From the NCBI RefSeq assembly GCF_964355755.1, contig NC_092674.1, positions 12,715,001-12,779,000 of the forward strand: a stretch of 64,000 bases of DNA, written 5' to 3'. The position numbers were made by a program, and so were the translations under genes. Origin of the DNA: Antedon mediterranea (Eukaryota; Echinodermata; Crinoidea; Comatulida; Antedonidae). The notes below the pieces were generated by a model, which did no database searches, was not told where the DNA came from, and worked only from the letters and a program-made list of their open reading frames with translations. Positions 11,098-24,151 of the stretch are shown here, one piece after another. Each line of letters opens with the position of its first letter. The stretch's first letter is position 1.

Positions 11098-11911
11098 ATT
11101 ATAAGCACTTTATTAGTTATCTCGCTGTTTGCGTTTTTTTCACGTTCGAACACGGTATCGTTGACCTAAACGCAACTCTATTAAACTGCGCCGAGTGTCG
11201 CATTGATTGCAACACACTGCGTCGATTGCAAGGTAGCGAACGCCGCAAGATAATGTCATGCAATTTAATGTTTACATTTTGTTGATCAGTCAGTCTGTGG
11301 AGCACATACCAATGAAGTCAATAATTATTCTCTCTTTTAGTTTTAACCTTTTTAGTTTATACTTTACATTCAATTATCTATGAAGGAAGAAATATAATCC
11401 ACCAGTTTTAAACTAGATGATTTGAGCAGAGGCAAAATAAAAAAAAATATTCTTATCAATATGTTGTGAAATAAAACCCGACAAATCGGGTGTGGTTACA
11501 TTACAAAATTATAGTAGGAACTGAATACATTTTCGTCGCAACAGCGATGATTCAACTACCGCGTAATTGTTGTAAAGAGAGGGGGTGAGAAATTGATAGA
11601 TTAGCTTTTTGCTCTTGGCATGCTCTCATCCTTGTTCTTCTAATTCATTTATTCGTTTTAAAAATAAAGTTGGTGTAATCTTAACGTTTTATGTATATCT
11701 CAATTACTACCATTTTATATAATTAAGGTTTGTTTACAACATTGCTTTAATCGGGTTATATTTTTCACTGCACCTTTTGAATTGGCAAAATATGAATGTT
11801 TACATATTATATTATTTTTATGGTAAATAAACACTTTAGTTTGCGGAGATAGAAGTATATACAATTCCAGATTTATTAATAGGTAAAATTAAAATACACT
11901 TTATTACTTAC

Positions 11912-14880
11912 GTTAGATTGAAGGTTGACATCTGCACCTGATTCAATCAAGTTCTTGCAAACAGTGACATTGTTGTAATAAGCGCCAATTAACAGGGCTG
12001 TTTCACCAGTCTATTGAAAATATTTAAATAAATACTTAAACAATTATCTTTTTAATTTTGAAGAAGAATTAATCAATATCCAATTCTATGTTTCCATTTA
12101 TCATCACTAGAGTACATTTTTTCAAATAACTATTATCAATGACTAATTTTACTATTATTATGTTTTAAAATGTAATATTTTGTGTGTGACAGGACACATT
12201 TGTTTTGTTTTTACATCTACATTATTTGCTCTGATATAAAGTCAATGAATACGTTGAAGACATTTACAATGTTTGTTTATTTTAAGAAAGGTGAGGATAA
12301 TAAAATATTAACAATAATATTTGGGGATAGACAGGTAAATTAAATGCTTAAAAGTAAATGTTAAATATGTTTTGTCCTAAAAAACATGAAAATATGCCTT
12401 TTTTGTTGTTTGTAATCCATAGAAAAAAAAACATGTTTTCATCATCAAGACAAATATACAGTTAAATTAAATGAAGAAACCCATTGGCTGGCAGCCAATT
12501 TGACTATTGTTTACTTTAAATATACAGTTGTTCAGTTAAAATGATTTGTTCTTGTTCAAATTGTTGTTCAACGTGAATAAATACTATGTGACATTGAAAT
12601 GGCATATTCAACAACAACAACAATTAAAAATGCATATAAGGAAAATATAAGTTAACTGATGAGATTGTTTACTCTGTGAGTAAATTTGTAATTTATTAAT
12701 TTATTGTATATAGAAATGTGGTACAAATTTCAGTACTCATTTTTACCGCCTAAAGAATTAAGTTGAAACACAATAATAATAATAATAATAACATAAGTTT
12801 GCTTAGTCATTAGCTATCCCCGTATTACAATGATTATTTTTTTAATCTTTACACGCATTGCATTAACAACAACGTCGTAATGTTGACCGGCAACGCAAAC
12901 AAAGATTGTGAAAAATATTTGAATCGCTAGGTTATTCGTTTATTCAAAGATGACAATAAATGGAATATTCCGAAAAATTTCCGTTAACTGCTTAGATTAT
13001 TCCTTATTTTGGGTTTTAAGAAGAATATTTTGGGACGTGTGCTTACAGTTTATATACAAATGGTTTCTCGGCGGTTTTATCATGAATATTCACTGGCTTT
13101 TTCATCTCGTAATACCCATTTACAAGATTATTGTCCGGTAATAGCATAGCTCATGCGCGAATCAGTGAGCAGATGAGTAACAAGCGATTTCATCGATTTT
13201 TACGATGTGTACACACAATTTTATATTATATTATAGACGATGTAGTTCAGAGTAGCAACAATATTTTATAAAACGACTTGTCTTTTCTTTTGAATGTTGG
13301 GGCGTTTCAAATATTGAATACGTAGTTCTTGAGCCACCCTCTAACTGACAGGAGCTACGGTTTTAGCATTATATTTCCGCAATCCCAATATGATGTGAAC
13401 ATAATGATGAACGAGTTCAGAATAGATAAAAATGATTATCGAATGACCTAGCTTCCCGGCCTAGCCTTGGTCAATGAGTTACGAAATAGAGCAGTCAATT
13501 TTGCAACTCATCAACAATTCTCTCCAAACCGTAAACATTAATTATTTTTACTAGATGGTACGCTCGCTTCGCTCGCGTACCATCTAGGTCGTGCCCACAG
13601 ATGGTTCTCGATCAATACACAGTAATTTCAGGGTAAAAAATCTGGCGATTTTAAATGCACGTACCGCAGGACTATAATACATTGCCGTTTACAGAAACGA
13701 ATAAATAGAAACGATGATTTATGTAGTCAACCAAAATTAGCACCCTGGGAATTACTTCCGAAAGAGAAACTTACCACAAAATGAGTCCAAATTGTTTATT
13801 CATTTTAAGAAACCCAATTAGGGTTAAGGGATGGGAAAGAGGATAGGTACAAAGAGGAACAATTTTTAAATATATTCTTTATCCACGTCAGTAAGGTCCA
13901 ATCAATTATCGTCAGAAGGTGAACAATCAGTCTAGGTAGCAGCAGCAGATTATTAGGAACGCCTGCTCCATTAATTAATCCAGAAAAAGGTTTGTACATT
14001 ATCTATTTGTTTATTAGCCTTCTCCTAGAACAATTATATTTTCTTTAAAAAAAGGTTTTATAAGTGGTTTCAGCATTTATGATAGTAATGTTACAGTTCT
14101 GTGTCTGGACGCAAGTTCATAGACCTACTAGTTATATTATTCATATTAACTGATACTTACTCTTCATTTACCGTAAAGTTCAGTTTTAATGAAATATATA
14201 ATATAAATTGGCTTCGTAACAATTAATTAGTGTTGAAAAGGTTAGTTTTTTGGTGATAGGTGAAAATGGCATGTAACTTCGTAATCAATTTATTTTTTTT
14301 TTGTATAAAGGCCCAATTACACTATGACGATAACGACGGACGATAATATATAAGCATGCATTTCTTTTACATAAACCAAAAGAAATTAGAAAGGTTTTCG
14401 TTCTAGACATATAGGATAATCATTTATGCTGTCTTTGATAAAAATAATGTTTTTCAAATTCCAATCAAATGACGTCATGATAAATAAAAACAATAAAATC
14501 GCTGTATTGTCACGATATTATTGGTCTTACTAATCATGACGTCATTTGATTGGACGTGTGAAAATATAATTTTCATCAAAGGAATTGTTTATATTTCTTT
14601 TGGTTTATGTATTAAAAATGCACATTTGTCTATTTATCGTCGATCGTTATTGTCCTAGTGTATGGGCCTTATGCTGTAAATGTTCAATTAATTGATCATT
14701 CCGATTTTATTAGTTGGACTCTTGCACAGTTGCTGTCTAATTGTTGTTGTGTAATATCATTTCGAACCATATTAAAATCATAAAGAGATTCATATTCCTT
14801 AACATGTGGCTGTGCATGGAAGTCTGGTCTACACAAACTCGGGCCCGGGCCTGAAAGTGTTGGTGAATTCATAATTATAC

Positions 14881-14925
<45 letters not shown>

Positions 14926-17900
14926 TATTATTATACAATTGAAAGCAAAACCCGTTGAATCTCAAATCATTAGGACTAGAAATTTGGCTTATCAATCAAA
15001 TAAATACTTTCGTTCAAAATGAAACTCCAACCTCTCTAATCAAAAGATTGAACTCGAAAACGGACCGTTTTTTTTGAATTGGGTATGTTGAAACATTTCA
15101 ATATTCATTTAAAAAAGTACATTAATTATGGTATTGATCAGTGGCTATAGAGGCGTAAAAACCCTCGGTCAATATCGTGTAAAATGCACTGTGGAAGGGT
15201 CATTATTAAGACTGCAAAATTGGGCTTATCAACAAATAAATACTTTCGTTCAAAATGTAAAATCAAGGCTGAAAAATTGGGCTTATCAACAACAAAATAT
15301 TTTATTATTAGACGCGATAACATCAAGGATAATCAGTATAATTATTAATATAGCCACTGTTAATAGTTTTATTCTACATGCTAAAGTAAATAAAAATCCA
15401 CTAGAAAACAAGCAAGTCTGAATGTTATGCTTATTAGCCATTCTATGTTTGTTACTGTAGGCCTATGATTGTTTGCAATGTCCACATATTATTTCCGTGG
15501 GCATATCCATAGTGTATCACAAAAAAGACGTGTGAGGTTCTTTCTTTAGATTTTGAAGAATGATTTGTGTTACAGGTTCACACAAGAGTCAAATGCTCAA
15601 GATATCAGCTAACGCCATGGGACCCTTGGCTTATCAATGAATAATAAATACAGTACTACTTTCGTTCAATTGAAATCGGAATCTGACCGTTTCATTAAAT
15701 TGGGTGTGATTAGGCCTAAACATATAATAATTTATTAAAAAGGTACAATAAAAACAAATGCATCAGAGGCGTAAAGAACCCACGGTCAATATCATGTAAA
15801 ATGTATATGGTATAAGCACTGTGGAAGGGGTCATTATTATTAAACTGGAAAATTCGGCTTATCAACAAATAAATACTTTCATTTAAAATGTAAAATAAGA
15901 ATGCAAAATTGGGCTTATCAACAAATAAATACTTTCGTTCAAAATGTAAAATAAGACTGCACAATTGGGCTTATCAACAAATAAAATACTTTTTTTTCAA
16001 AATGTAAAATTAAGACTGGAAAATTGGGCTTATAAACAAATAAATACTTTTTTTCAAAATGTAAAATTAAGACTGGAAAATTGGGCTTATAAACAAATAA
16101 ATACTTCCGTTCAAAATGTAAGAAAACATTTTTTAAATATAATCCTTAAGCTCTGTCTATACTATCAAACTAAATATGATGTGCCCATATTATATAGACA
16201 TGACGATGTCTAATTATCACTACGATATTCGGGCATATCACTACCATATTTGGGCACATCACACTTTTTTTGTTAAACTAGTTGGGACAGTGTAGACAGA
16301 GAACTATGTGATCGAAACATAAGTCGGAATTGGACTGACGCGATTGATTTAATTGGGTATTTTTATTAATGTAATGATTCATTAAAAACTATAATACCGA
16401 TACGCGTTTGGTATTGATCAATGGTGCAAAAAACCCTGAGAAATAATGTTATAACGCGATTTGGTGATAGCTTAGCAATAATACAACCCATATACTATTA
16501 TTATAAATACCTATTACAAATCCATTCATATAACTTTTCATCGCGAACCGAAAATGTATAAATGTTATTCTACAGACAGTAATTATATATTCAAAAGCCA
16601 TATTATTATTATTATCAATACCTAAATGCGATAGTAATAACCACATACATTATTCCCAATACAAGTTTGTGCGTTTAATTCTAGAAAGAAACGACTGTGC
16701 TGACAGGCCAATGACATAAATCACAATTAGTAAAGTCCCAATTGTTCACTTGCGTTTTGATTGGCCGACCTATTATATTAGATTAATGAAGACTGTTCTT
16801 ACAACTGTCCAGTCAAAACGTTACGCGGCGTTTTTTTGTAAGAAATATTTCTTGTTTACATCTAACAGTATTCACAGTAAGAAATGTTCGATTCAAATGA
16901 CGACCAAAAATGGTTAATAGGTATTTGCAGTACTGTATTGTCAAAGTATTGCAAGTTTATTCTCCAAGGGCTCATAAATTTACCTACTTGTGTTAAACCA
17001 AACTGGCAGACTGAGAGATTGGAATGTTCCATTCATCGCAAATCAATACATTTGTAAAAACGTAAATTAAATCTATCAAAATAGTATTTTGTTAAGAAAA
17101 TCGGCCTGTCTTCAACATTATGATGCTGTACTCGGGCAGTTCAACCGGTTTTCAGCTATTAAAAACAATTATCGTAGGAGGAGATAGGAAAATGCGAAGC
17201 GTCCTAGTATTATTGTGTGCGGGTATTTTTCAAGTTGGACATCCATTAGACAGTGTATACCATGATCGGAAAACACCCCTATTTGGGGCAAATCGTTGAA
17301 CCTAAATTCGTTTTAATCGTCAATAACTAATTATCTAACTCAATTTAATTAGTAAACAGAGTTACATCAGGTGGTTAAAATCAGTACCGAAAGTACGAAC
17401 CAACTTTATATACCATCGAGTAAAAATTCTAGAAATAAACCGCGATTTATCGAATTTTGCCCTTACGTAAATTTATATATAGATTTATTATTAAACTGAT
17501 CTACTCGCCATAGAATATACTGTACTGAATCTAATGGGAATAGTAATAGTATCCAACAAATAGAGTAATACATGCGGATAGGCCTACATGTTTTACGTAG
17601 TAAAATGTTTCATATTGTTTATTCCAAGCGTTTTTTTGCTCTTATTAAGAATTTCAAAATGTTTAATAATGTTGTTTTCTTATACCGTTTTCTCTCTAAT
17701 AATATTTATTGTTCATGTACAGTAATTACTCAATGTTTATTAGTTTCTTCTTTGTATTTTGCTTGATAACACGAGTTGATCTATGGGAGACAACTTGACA
17801 ACCAAATGCGGATGATACAGTATTACACAGTATATTGACAGTATATTATATATTTCCTAGGCATGGAGAATTGTGTATATTTACAGAATGATGATTGAAT

Positions 17901-18993
17901 AATGAACCTGGGAATTGTTCATGATTTATTTAAATTTTTAATTTGGTAAAGTAATCCATTTATTATAATAGATTGCTGGAATCGTTATTTGAATAATTTA
18001 CCATTTTCTATCTTTATATATACTATATTTGATTGATCCCTTAAATTTAAAATTCTGTTACAACAAACAATACTCACAAAACGATAAATCACACTAAAAT
18101 TGATGTTTTCTAATTTAAATTGTTTATTATTATTTTCATTATTATTTTTGTTTATTGTTATTTTGCTTTTTATCTACATTATTGTTTGCATTATTATTAC
18201 AGTATTTGTATTTTTTTTCTCTTTTGTATGGACAGCCCACTTTTACTACACATGATAAACAATGTACATCTAAATGATAGTACATAGTCTGAGGTCAATA
18301 TGTTAATTTATTATAGTGGAGTTGTGGCTTGGTGGTTGTGATGCTTGGCTACCACTCCAAAGGGTCCTGGGTTCAAATCCTGTCACATGTCAGGATTTTT
18401 TCTAAGGACAAAATTACAACTCCACTCCCAAAAATTTGTAATAAGTATTTGTTTATGTAGAGCATCTTGTGTATATGTTTGTCTTGTGAACATCTGAGGG
18501 TTCCTAATAATCAGAAATTGCTGGATGGACCACCCTCAATAAATATGTTTTTAAAATAAATAAATTAAAAAAGATTTTTAAAAAAATAAATAATATGTTG
18601 GCATTGTGTTAACAATCTTTGTATTATTATTATTATTTACATAGAAAAATAAATCATAATTGATTTGCAGGCCTACCTTGTTGTTGATGTTTACAGCCTT
18701 TAACTTAATAATATGTGTACAAATATCGATCTCACTATTTTTTGCACTTTCCGGAATCTATGAAATAGGAACAGATAGTATTATTAAAATAAATCAAATT
18801 GTATATTTAATTAAATCACATGCATTGATATGATTGTTAAACACAAGATCAGAATATTCTATTTTTTCAATCGAAAAAAAGACATATCATATCCCCAACT
18901 TTTGTCAGATTAGGTTTTAACAATATTTGGTAATATTATAACATATTCGTCTTTATTTTATATGTACAGTTATAATAAGAGACAAAAATAATA

Positions 18994-19041
<48 letters not shown>

Positions 19042-19394
19042 ATATACACTAATATTGTAGAATAATAGAGTAAAGAGGAAGTAATGTAATACATTAATTT
19101 TGAAGAAAACTAAAAAAAAGTTGTTGAAGCATGAATGTCAATAAAAGAGAGAGAGGCAATCAAGAATAACAAAGTAATGCAAATTATTACCATGTTTTAT
19201 CGAAGCTAATTCAACAAGTAAATTAATTTGTCTATAATATGCTATACACAGATGGAAGGTACTGTTTTATACGTTTTAACATAATCAAGCTAAATACTAA
19301 TAATTATGATTTCTGTCAGTAGTTGCATAGTAAAATCACCTACCTTTAGGCTATTGTGAGCACATAGTTGAATAAGTTCTTTTTTCAGATCCAT
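11912..19394 (-). CDS. Ankyrin-repeat protein, 5' part (three exons, gene continues left)
   Basis: Minus-strand exons with consensus splice sites: exon 1 19394-19344 (MDLKKELIQLCAHNSLK, then GTAGGT), exon 2 18757-18677 (ends AVNINNK, then GTAGGC) and exon 3 12010-11912 (33 codons, then GTAAGT). All junctions are phase 0. Exon 3 is exactly one ankyrin unit: TGETALLIGAYYNNVTVCKN leading to LIESGADVNLQ. Exon 2 ends like the second helix and loop of such a unit (DICTHIIKL). Ankyrin repeats are protein-binding scaffolds, so the partner and role are unknown. The start was chosen because the Met precedes a short acidic/basic cap and splices cleanly. Further exons must lie to the left, possibly beyond the Gypsy element. 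One exon per repeat is common in this family. Confidence 0.75.
12011..13540. other. Ankyrin-gene intron, no recognised content
   Basis: AT-rich sequence with a short AAT microsatellite near 12772-12790. The small open frame at 12950-13141 has no domain signal. I see no exon, repeat family or RNA gene that I can support. Confidence 0.5.
13551..13606. repeat. Palindrome CTAGATGGTACGC / GCGTACCATCTAG
   Basis: Perfect 13-bp arms at 13551-13563 and 13575-13587 surround an 11-base loop rich in CGCT. The flank GGTCGTGCCCACAGATGGT matches the reverse complement of 4740-4775, so the block belongs to a dispersed repeat, perhaps the end of a DNA transposon. The rest of 13610-14300 is unassigned. Confidence 0.8.
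14308..14670. mobile_element. Foldback MITE with nested inverted repeats
   Basis: Terminal inverted repeats of about 37 bp: AAGGCCCAATTACACTA on the left, and TAGTGTATGGGCCTT on the right as its complement. Inside, CCAATCAAATGACGTCATGA (14461 onward) is mirrored by TCATGACGTCATTTGATTGG (14536 onward), and ACATAAACCAAAAGAAAT is mirrored near 14595. Almost the whole element can therefore fold back on itself. No transposase frame is present, so it is a non-autonomous DNA element. The flanks contain TA/ATA on both sides, but the target duplication is not decisive. Confidence 0.8.
14888..14921. repeat. (TA)n microsatellite
   Basis: A run of about 17 TA dinucleotides. Similar TA runs occur at 38539-38562 and 50229-50255. 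Confidence 0.95.
14985..16130 (+). repeat. Duplicated block with a ~57-bp tandem array
   Basis: Units of 56-59 bp contain AAATTGGGCTTATCAACAAA then TAAATACTTTCGTTCAAAAT and GTAAAATTAAGACTGG. Five run head to tail from about 15845 to 16125. Further copies stand at 14985, 15216, 15272 and 15628. A flanking segment (GAGGCGTAAA..CC, CGGTCAATATC, TGTAAAATG, CACTGTGGAAGG) occurs before both 15216 and 15848, so the block was duplicated as a whole. A weaker third echo lies at 16320-16440. Because many units are 57 bp long they give short open frames repeating NWAY(Q/K)QINT; I take these as a by-product. Confidence 0.85.
16149..16304. mobile_element. MITE family M, copy A (TA target)
   Basis: Ends AGCTCTGTCTATACTATC and GACAGTGTAGACAGAGAAC are near inverted repeats, flanked by TA on both sides. 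Related copies lie at 42443-42558 and 45778-45907. TA duplication and lack of coding sequence fit a Tc1/mariner-mobilised MITE. Bases 16305-17013 hold nothing else I recognise. Confidence 0.8.
17014..17488 (+). repeat. Repeat family X, copy 2
   Basis: A near full-length match to 417-889 with the same start (AGAGATTGGAATG) and the same 3' end (CGTAAATTTATATATAGAT). It differs by scattered substitutions, such as GCGTCCTAG against GCCTCCTCG. No open frame is conserved between copies. The frame at 17572-17766 just downstream is unsupported. Confidence 0.7.
18317..18575 (+). mobile_element. tRNA-derived SINE, copy 1
   Basis: The head has RNA polymerase III promoter boxes of a tRNA: the A-box-like TGGCTTGGTGG (18327 on) and the B box GGTTCAAATCC (18370 on). 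A body follows (ACAACTCCACTCCCAAAA, GAGCATCTTGTGTATATG) and then a tail with AATAAATATGTTTTTAAAAT and an A-rich end. The head and body match the reverse complement of 38050-38215. It is a retroposon moved by a LINE and not a functional tRNA gene. Confidence 0.85.
18994..19040 (+). repeat. (GAT)n microsatellite
   Basis: About fifteen GAT triplets in a row, in the first intron of the ankyrin gene. Confidence 0.95.
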
Positions 19395-20470
19395 TTGTAG
19401 TTTCTATACCGTGTATATATATACTAAAAATAAAGAAGTTAACAATAAATATTATAATTTGGTTGTCAACAATGTAATAAATGCAATACAAACATTCTAA
19501 GAGAAAGGATGACGCTCAAAAAACGGGCGCCACTACAACGACAATGTTTCTATTTATTGTGCGCAATACCCATATGGACAAAGCTTAAAAAAGTGCTAAA
19601 TTTCTAAAAAAATATATATATATTATTTCAAACTATTCCTACCTAAATTTGATGCGTAAATATTTTTTAATTTTTATGTGATTATTTTTCAATTAACATA
19701 ATTATTATTATTTTTAGGCCTACATATAGCTAGATTTATAGATCAAAAATAACAACAAAAATGTACAAGAAGTTTATTACTGCCACTAATAAAAGCAAGA
19801 ATACTTGAACTGAAATAGGAAGAATATTATGTTCATGAAATGAAAGTTTGACAGTTCTATAACGAGGCGGAGAAAAGAAAAAAGAAAAAGAAAAGAAAAG
19901 AAGAAGTCAATCTTCTAAGGATTATTCTCTCCGTTCAGCTAATATAAAATATTCATTGTTAGGTTCAATGTTAGTTTTACAATGTACAATTACATAATAA
20001 AAATAAGAGGCATTTAAAAAATATATAATTTCATTTTTTATAAATATATTTTAATGAATGCATGTTAGAAGAAAGGACTTGATTCTAAATAGGCTGCTGC
20101 ATGTTTTTTTTTTGTTTTTTTTTTGTGTTAAAATTGAATAGTTCCTTATATTAGCAAATCCGCGTATGATGTATGACGTCTCATCCATACTTTATTTGTT
20201 TTTATGTTGTGGGTATCCACTTTTAATATTTTCATATCTATTGTACACAATAAACATTACATATGTTGAGTTTTACTTTACTAGTTGTAATCAATATGTT
20301 TGCTTTTCTTTGACATGTTTTACACAGAGGCGTCAAACATGGTAAATTTTAGCTACAGAAAATATATTAAAATATTTAACAAAACACCAGATGGTTAAAA
20401 AAGATATTGTATTTTTATACGAACAAAAAAGAGTTGCTGTTAAGCCAATCATGGTTCAGTTTTATATTAT
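19395..20470. other. Upstream region of the ankyrin gene, nothing further recognised
   Basis: This is the 5' side of the minus-strand ankyrin gene. I see no clear TATA box or exon. A purine-rich tract (AAAGAAAAAGAAAAGAAAAG) lies near 19878-19905. The remainder is unassigned AT-rich sequence. Confidence 0.4.
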
Positions 20471-23350
20471 AGTTGTAATAATTCAACCCTCTGATTAATA
20501 ATGGATCGATCCAATTAACGGTCTTATACTAGATAACTAGTTTCTATAGTCGTGAGTGTTAACACTCGTTTCATTTAGCAACTTTCAGTCAAATAAATAG
20601 ATAGTACTTATCTGATTTCATTTAGAGCTAGACCATTTTAATTTTCTGTCTATGTGTCTGTTGTACTCAACTAGGGTTGTGTTATAATTATAATTATTAT
20701 ACTTTGCCAACTTACTAACTATTGCTACTGGACTTGAAAATTGAACAAACTTTCCCGATCCACTCTCGATTCAACAAATTCGTAGCTGTTTACAGTACCT
20801 GCACTCCTTTGTCTATTTTCATATTGGTATTTATAATAACAATATGTATACCTAAAGTTAGCACAATAATGGCAAAAAAACCTTTCCACGGTATAATGAT
20901 CCTTTTTTTATAAATCCTCAAGTCATTGTGTATAATTTCAATTCATAGTTTCAGTCATTCAATTCTATATAACCCCATAAGTAGTCAGGTATCAGATTAT
21001 ATAACCTGTACCCAATATAGTATACTCTTAGTGTGATACATTTGATCAAACCCCACGTACTCAATAGGTAAATGAATTTCATATGTATCTTATGAAATTA
21101 AAACTCAGAGAATATAGGAAAATAGGTAACAAAATATTACGATTGTGTAAATCTTTGTTGATTTCATGTATTAAGACAGTAGGATATATTATGGTTACGT
21201 TTATATTTAAATATAATTATAAATGAAATAACTCAACTGTTGGAAAGAAAAGAGAACGCATGTACAATATATAATGTCATTAATTGACACTATTTCAAGA
21301 AACAAGAATAATAATACTGTAGAACAACATTTAAACGTTATAAATAATCTAACAAGTCACACATTTTTATTCAGCATTTACTGACCAAATGTATAAAACC
21401 TGTAAACAGAGGGCGCCATTTAATTTGCAGCCAAGATTATTACATCTATTATGCAACGTTGACAAATAAAGTAATTAGGTAAATTTTGAAATTTGGGGGC
21501 AAAATTATTCCCCCAGAATTATTCCAGCCAAATGAGCGAATAACATGAGTAACATATGAGTAGCGCCTGTGTTGAAGTTAGGTGTTGGATGATGAAGGGG
21601 ATGGCTGGGTGGGAAGATTGAAAAATGTGTACAACTATTGGACGGTTAATTTAAAAATACAGTGTGCTAGTATGCATCTTAATAAACAACTAAAAACACT
21701 CTGAATTCCCATTGGTTGCCAATTAGAAATTTGCCTATCCTACATTTTTGTGTTCCACTCAATTCCAAACTATTCCTTAATTTTTAAACCAAGAATATGA
21801 AACGTGCTGAAAATATTGAAGTTCCACACCAACTCATTTTGGTATTACTGTATATTTTTATCATATTTAATTATTGATTCTAGCTAGTCTAGGCCTAGCT
21901 TCTAGGTGAAAAGGACGCTCTATTTAGGTTTTCACTTAATAGGCCTAAGAAGTTAAATAATGTGTTCAAAATAAAATAAATGCCTAAACTCTAAAGAAGC
22001 AACCAACTGTTCAATAATTGTCATTGTATATTCGATGTCAAGGGATGGGGCTTACTTTTTGAGACCTACTTGACAGAAATATACTGATATTTTAAGTTGT
22101 ACAACAGTTGATACATGACATATACTATATATTGTTTTTCTGTTTTTGCAAAATCCGTAATACAAATTGGGGGAATCCCGGTATTTTCGCAGAAATGAAT
22201 TCTTCTATTTATTTTGGTCTTTGATTGAAAGTAGGTGAATCATAGAAGAAAAACTAAAGAATCAATCCGCCTGCAATGCATGTTGGGATTTATAGCGGGC
22301 CGCTAATACTTTTAGAATAGACTTATTTTTCCCATTTTTAACTGTTCAAAGACGAAAAAAGTTATCGCGATAGGACCATATTATAGTATTTTTTTTACAT
22401 TAAATGTAATTTATGACCTTAAATTAAATTTTAAAAACGTAGGGAATGGGAAAATGTATTATAATATGAATAAACTTCAAACAGTTATGTACTACTAGTT
22501 TCAGTAGTAACCAGCTTCCTTAAAAAGGTTATATTTTATTTTCAGATTTTTGTCACTTGCATTCTTATAATACTATATACGTCTCCGACTGTTACAAATC
22601 TGATAACAAATTTAATAGTCCAAATGTGTCAATTCAAAATACACTTCTTATCTTTAACCAAACTTTGAAGCATTTTATATCTGTTGGTTAGGGTCACTTT
22701 TTGTGGAAAATGGATACTGATGCTAATAGTGGAACGTTATTATTACTGTAATAAACTCTAACTTATATCAGTAATAATAATGCAATGAAATATTTATAAA
22801 AAGGTATACATTTTTTTTCAACCCTCTGATTAATAATGGATCAATCCAGTTAGCGGTCTTATAGCAGAAACTAGTTTCTATGGTCCTGAGTGTTAACACT
22901 CGTTTCATTTGGAAATAAAATCTTTCAGTAAAATAAATAGATAGTACTTATCTGTTTTCATTTACAACTAGACCATTTTAATTGTCTGTCTATGTGGTTG
23001 GTTTGTACTTATAATTATTATATATTGCCAACTTACCAAACTATTGCTACTGGACTTGAAAAATCTCTAAGAACTGAACAGAATTTCCCGAACCACTCCC
23101 AATTCAACAAATTCGTAGCTGTTTACAGTACCTGCACTCCTTTGTCTGTTTTCATATTAGTATTTATAATAACAATATGTATGCTTAAATTTAGCACAAT
23201 AATGGCACAAAAACCTTTCCACGGTATAATGGAACTTTTTATATAGATGCACAAATCATTGTGTAGAATTTCAATTCAAATTTACAATTCTATATAACCC
23301 CAGAAGTAGTCATGTATCATAATATCCTGTACCCAATATAGTATACTCTA

Positions 23351-24151
23351 AAGCCCCTTTCTCACAGATGTGCCTGCAATATACCGGTACAGTGCTGGCG
23401 TCGTGCCGGTATCATTACCGGCTTATACCCATTCTCATCGGACTATCGTGCCGAAAATATAACCGATATATACCGGCTTTCTGTGAGAAAGGAGTCGGGC
23501 ATATTCGGCCAATAAAAGTCTCTGACAAAATAATTATTGAGGGCGTCCTTTATTGTTATTATCTTTGTCTAGCGATATATGGCGACGAATTTTAAGTTAC
23601 AGATTATTATCTTACTTTATAGCATATTTATGCAATACCTGATATGTACAGTATATTGTGCATATATTATACAGGTACAGAAATTAATTAGCCGTCATCG
23701 GAAATCTGTAAAACACTTTAGAAGGCTGTACAATTTACAAGGCGACGAAGGGTCAGGCACCAACAAAGAGCTATGGCCTAGGCCTATAGATTATGCTACA
23801 CATTTCTTCTTGTCCCCTTATTTTAAGCAGCTCTCTTATCTCATTATCCTTCCAGTTCGACATTATTATTGTTAATTGAATTGAATCGGCGCCAAAGTAA
23901 TACAATTGACCGCGCAAGGTGTCAAAGCCTCTACTGGGAATTAAATATAACCCCAGAATATAACGGCGTTACGTTCTTACAGAATGCCCGTCTGGCATTG
24001 CGGGGAATATCCCTAAAATATTACTAGGTCTAAAGCAGGTCATGTCGATGCCGGCATGATGCAGGCATGATACCAAGTTCTCACAGAAACCCATACCGGC
24101 ATGGTAATGGTATATTCCCGCAATATTCCTGGCACACAGAGAAAAGGGCTT
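23351..24151. mobile_element. Non-autonomous DNA transposon inserted in a duplicated segment
   Basis: Ends AAGCCCCTTTCTCACAGATG and, in reverse complement, AAGCCCTTTTCTCTGTGTGC form imperfect terminal inverted repeats of about 40 bp. TA flanks both sides. The other S1 copies read ACTCTTAGTG or ACTCTTAATG with no insert at this spot (near 21031, 25674 and 27745), which gives a true empty site. The interior holds an open frame at 23579-23875 with no recognised domain; it may be a decayed transposase fragment or chance. Superfamily not assigned. Confidence 0.85.

Noticed and set aside
18317-18390. Functional tRNA gene
   Set aside because: Pol III boxes are present, but the cloverleaf is not maintained and the unit continues into a SINE body repeated elsewhere.
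20722-23246. Similar small proteins at 20722-20913 and 22992-23246 (FNKFVAVYSTCTPLS core)
   Set aside because: Similarity follows from the DNA duplication. The copies at 25.4 and 27.5 kb break the frame by stops and indels, so no selection on a protein is visible.
23579-23875. Frame inside the TA-flanked transposon as a transposase
   Set aside because: No DDE or DNA-binding motif could be seen; kept only as an unassigned interior.
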